DNA of 15,755 nt from Methanomassiliicoccales archaeon (GTDB lineage Archaea; Thermoplasmatota; Thermoplasmata; Sysuiplasmatales; Sysuiplasmataceae). A program made the translations under genes and the position numbers. Shown piece after piece: positions 14,701 to 15,755 of the stretch (the first letter of the stretch is position 1; each line of letters begins with the position of its first letter). The stretch covers positions 1 through 15,755 of the forward strand of contig DAHXLZ010000143.1 in NCBI GenBank assembly GCA_027365715.1, written 5' to 3'. The notes under the pieces are model-generated. The model searched no databases. It was given only the letters and a program-made list of their open reading frames with translations, and had not been told where the DNA came from.

Positions 14701-15755
14701 GGCACACAGGACAGGTCGTACACCTCTCCCGGCGGTTCCTTCAATGTCGCTGGTGCACCTGTAGCTGAATCCATTACATTCTCGCTTGTCACATATGCTG
14801 TGACATTCAGCGAATCGGGCCTTCCATCCGGAGCCACATGGTATGTGAATACATCAGCAGGTCAGTCTGGTCCGCTCTCGCGGGGGTCGTATTCCGTGAG
14901 CCTCCCTAACGGCACGTACACTTATTCGGTTTCTGCATCGGATAAAACATACCTGCCTTCATATCCAGACTCATTCACCGTCAGCGGGTCATCCGTAACA
15001 CAGTCTGTTTTGTTTATCGAGACGTTTACGGTTACTTTTAACCAGACAGGGCTCCCTCCGGGGACCGAATGGTGGATAAACGTCACTGGACAATTATCAC
15101 TGAGTTCAACCGGAGCGACAATCACCACGAGCCTTCCAAACGGTACATACACTTATACGGTCTCTACAGCGAGCAAGGAATACCGGGGCAACGGGGGCAC
15201 CTTCACCGTGAACGGTTCTTCCATATCGGAAACAGCCGGGTTCGCTATCGTAACATATGCAATAACATTTACAGAAACGGGGCTCTCATCAGGCACAAAC
15301 TGGTCTGTGACACTCGCGGGCCTGACAAAACACTCCACATCGGCAACAATCACATTTTCAGAATCCAACGGCACATACAATTACACTGCATCAAACATCA
15401 CAGATTATTTCACACCTTCATATTCTGGAACGCTTTCAGTCAGTGGCTCTTCACAATCACAGAGCATTGCATACCAGCACTATTCCTACATAGCAGGGAC
15501 AGTCACGCCATTAAATGCAACACTCACAATAAATGGCAATCCTGTCACGGCGACCAACGGCAACTTCAATATCACAGTGAAAGCTGGCACTTATGCGCTC
15601 GTCGCTTCATCTCCGGGTTACACTGCGCACTACGCTAACTTCACACTCAGTGCAGGACAGACATACAAACTCACAATAGCCCTGCAAATCAAATCGGCCG
15701 TATCCACAACACCTGCAAAATCCTCATCACCTCCATATCTCTACATAGGCATAGG
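11716..15755 (+). CDS. Secreted sedolisin-family (S53) acid peptidase with thermopsin-like region and C-terminal repeats (3' end beyond right edge)
   Basis: Open for 1346 codons and running off the window. Residues 24-43 form a signal/anchor helix. About 60-200 is a pro-kumamolisin-type prodomain (SPLYRDYMSRSEFAANF at 120). About 210-660 is the S53 catalytic domain, with Glu348 and Asp352 (SENTLDLE), Trp405 (SNSWG), oxyanion Asp435 (SSGDSGD) and Ser570 (WGTSVASP). Their spacing agrees with kumamolisin. At the usual calcium site the expected aspartates are Asn638 and Asn654. About 673-912 resembles thermopsin (A5), with YWIQNV near 736 and GLVGGPSAG at 859. Four repeats start at 951, 1029, 1106 and 1183, then a PEGA-like domain (about 1259-1325) and a linker into YLYIGIG, probably a C-terminal membrane helix. 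I saw no cysteine and many N-x-S/T sequons. Family is firm; the thermopsin region is less so. Confidence 0.92.
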   Translation, partial: MIRPGRNLESSSHEISTVRSRKIEAILLITITIVSSISLTAAFSGSGNAFDRASAVPAHALGLSINRLAETYVGVPYAPGSISHNVSGIYNGPMSVIVTFKLTNESRLTTFLSDVSNPASPLYRDYMSRSEFAANFSVPADFYNNALSYFHRFTSARIITFADRISIIVKAPAGTVDQIFHTSVRLSSSSRDTYFASTVPALPSFIGLRVAQVTGLTNQKLNVSTNYGMSLHPVTVAGGAVRALGYPSPIVVGGVQYIYGSDLQVAYDEQSLLNVTYPTHEVVATILWSGHNSSGTNVGPFYPSDIYAYYNSSLPSYEPHSKVYGVPVNGAPKPGISSTYDTTGASSENTLDLEMAGSTAPGSSIYNVYGPGPTMANINLAFAYILNPNASFPQLNNVSVISNSWGAPEFNSTTWYNYLQEAQARGITVLASSGDSGDNQNSSKYSANVNYSGDYVQFPSAMAYNNFGVTAVGGTTLTLNSALHILNQTAWNISATDTQDGGPAGSTGGISQAFAEPSWQLNSSANNVISGLGRGVPDISAIANNTIVYETTNGTSYYANPDFYVFWGTSVASPAESGIVAEINAVLHTNNQSHLGYLNPLIYPLANRQISLLTQTSTTGYVQTGDYNSTLPVMPFYNVHYGRNNVDYATYGYNLVTGWGSIDAYNLTMYLLPVNYSGKNFALSGVENTLNLSGLDVTSYLYNSSTGSYSTVNTMFNASIQQNMFVADALGAPVYWIQNVIYISGSQGTGWAMNYTGWVVYPFYGLYPTQAIYEYNFPLGKIVNIPHQFKIKTWLTNTSVLNRQTMNFEVNSQVLQIPVPGASFIIGSQNYSYFWQGKYYYNGPYPNNKHTGGLDPQFGLVGGPSAGLGNFTSPTSGNMTAYIEPVGTNGYIPASTSTYNLNFSVDETGELSNNLNWTRTGSGSWNLSIQNGSQTQGVLSYINQSYKASAVTFTETGLPSGMMWYVNITGQSSSGPIAASTYMIWLANGTYDYNTGTQDRSYTSPGGSFNVAGAPVAESITFSLVTYAVTFSESGLPSGATWYVNTSAGQSGPLSRGSYSVSLPNGTYTYSVSASDKTYLPSYPDSFTVSGSSVTQSVLFIETFTVTFNQTGLPPGTEWWINVTGQLSLSSTGATITTSLPNGTYTYTVSTASKEYRGNGGTFTVNGSSISETAGFAIVTYAITFTETGLSSGTNWSVTLAGLTKHSTSATITFSESNGTYNYTASNITDYFTPSYSGTLSVSGSSQSQSIAYQHYSYIAGTVTPLNATLTINGNPVTATNGNFNITVKAGTYALVASSPGYTAHYANFTLSAGQTYKLTIALQIKSAVSTTPAKSSSPPYLYIGI
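14566..15489 (+). repeat. Four tandem 76-78-residue repeats in the S53 protein
   Basis: Protein-level repeats beginning VTFTETGLPSG, VTFSESGLPSG, VTFNQTGLPPG and ITFTETGLSSG at 14566, 14800, 15031 and 15262. Each continues with a W-x-V strand, an NGTY turn (LANGTY, LPNGTY, LPNGTY, ESNGTY) and a closing strand such as FTVSGSS. The DNA copies have diverged, so this is old duplication rather than a recent expansion. They probably form a stalk of beta-sandwich modules between the enzyme and the membrane. Confidence 0.85.

Noticed and set aside
12416..15638. Other-frame open reading frames inside the S53 gene, including 189 codons from 15069
   Set aside because: The frame from 11716 is continuous with catalytic motifs and repeats; the alternatives reflect the repeat's codon pattern.
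1..15755. CRISPR arrays, insertion sequences, phage genes, defence or toxin-antitoxin pairs
   Set aside because: No regularly spaced direct repeats, transposase, integrase or recognised defence domain was seen in the translated genes.

Overview
The window looks like chromosomal DNA of an archaeon, most likely an acidophilic member of the Thermoplasmata. The archaeal signs are an aTrm56-type tRNA methyltransferase, an Lhr-family helicase, an intron at 37/38 in tRNA-Ala, and TATA boxes placed 26-27 bases before start codons (leaderless genes). The acidophile signs are a secreted sedolisin (S53) acid peptidase carrying a thermopsin-like region and a phosphatase resembling the Thermoplasma TA0175 type. 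No phage, transposon, CRISPR array or rRNA was seen. Gene density is high and no gene-free stretch exceeds 300 bases. The lineage call is an inference; no marker gene long enough for a firm placement is present.

Layout. 1-2955 (minus): most of a large Lhr-type helicase, cut by the left edge. 3085-5522 (plus): a tight three-gene operon of a nitrilase-superfamily amidohydrolase, a DUF1028 Ntn-hydrolase-like protein with a PG_binding_2-like tail, and a HAD-IIB phosphatase. 5511-6863 (minus): a GT4 glycosyltransferase whose last codons overlap the phosphatase. 7006-8674 (plus): a small dolichol/diacylglycerol-kinase-like membrane protein, a winged-helix regulator with a clear leaderless promoter, and tRNA methyltransferase Trm56. 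8675-8935 (minus): a PRC-barrel protein abutting Trm56. 9074-9682 (plus): a small exported protein anchored at both ends. 9685-10122 (minus): a two-TM double zinc-ribbon protein. 10231-10326 (plus): tRNA-Ala(TGC) with a 22-nt intron. 10442-11527 (minus): an S66 LD-carboxypeptidase/MccF-like peptidase. 11716 to the right edge (plus): a secreted giant with S53 prodomain, S53 catalytic domain, thermopsin-like region, four 76-78-residue repeats and a PEGA-like domain, cut just as a C-terminal membrane anchor seems to begin.

How it fits together. The amidohydrolase, Ntn-hydrolase-like protein and phosphatase are co-transcribed and probably share a small-molecule salvage or degradation task. The glycosyltransferase and the polyprenol-kinase-like protein are divergent neighbours and could both serve lipid-linked glycan synthesis. 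The S53 giant would digest protein outside the cell at low pH. Its catalytic residues are intact, but two positions expected to be calcium-binding aspartates are asparagines. The S53 giant is the most unusual object here. The next most useful observations are the intron-bearing tRNA, the extended N-terminus of the DUF1028 protein, and the series of convergent gene ends with no space for a terminator.
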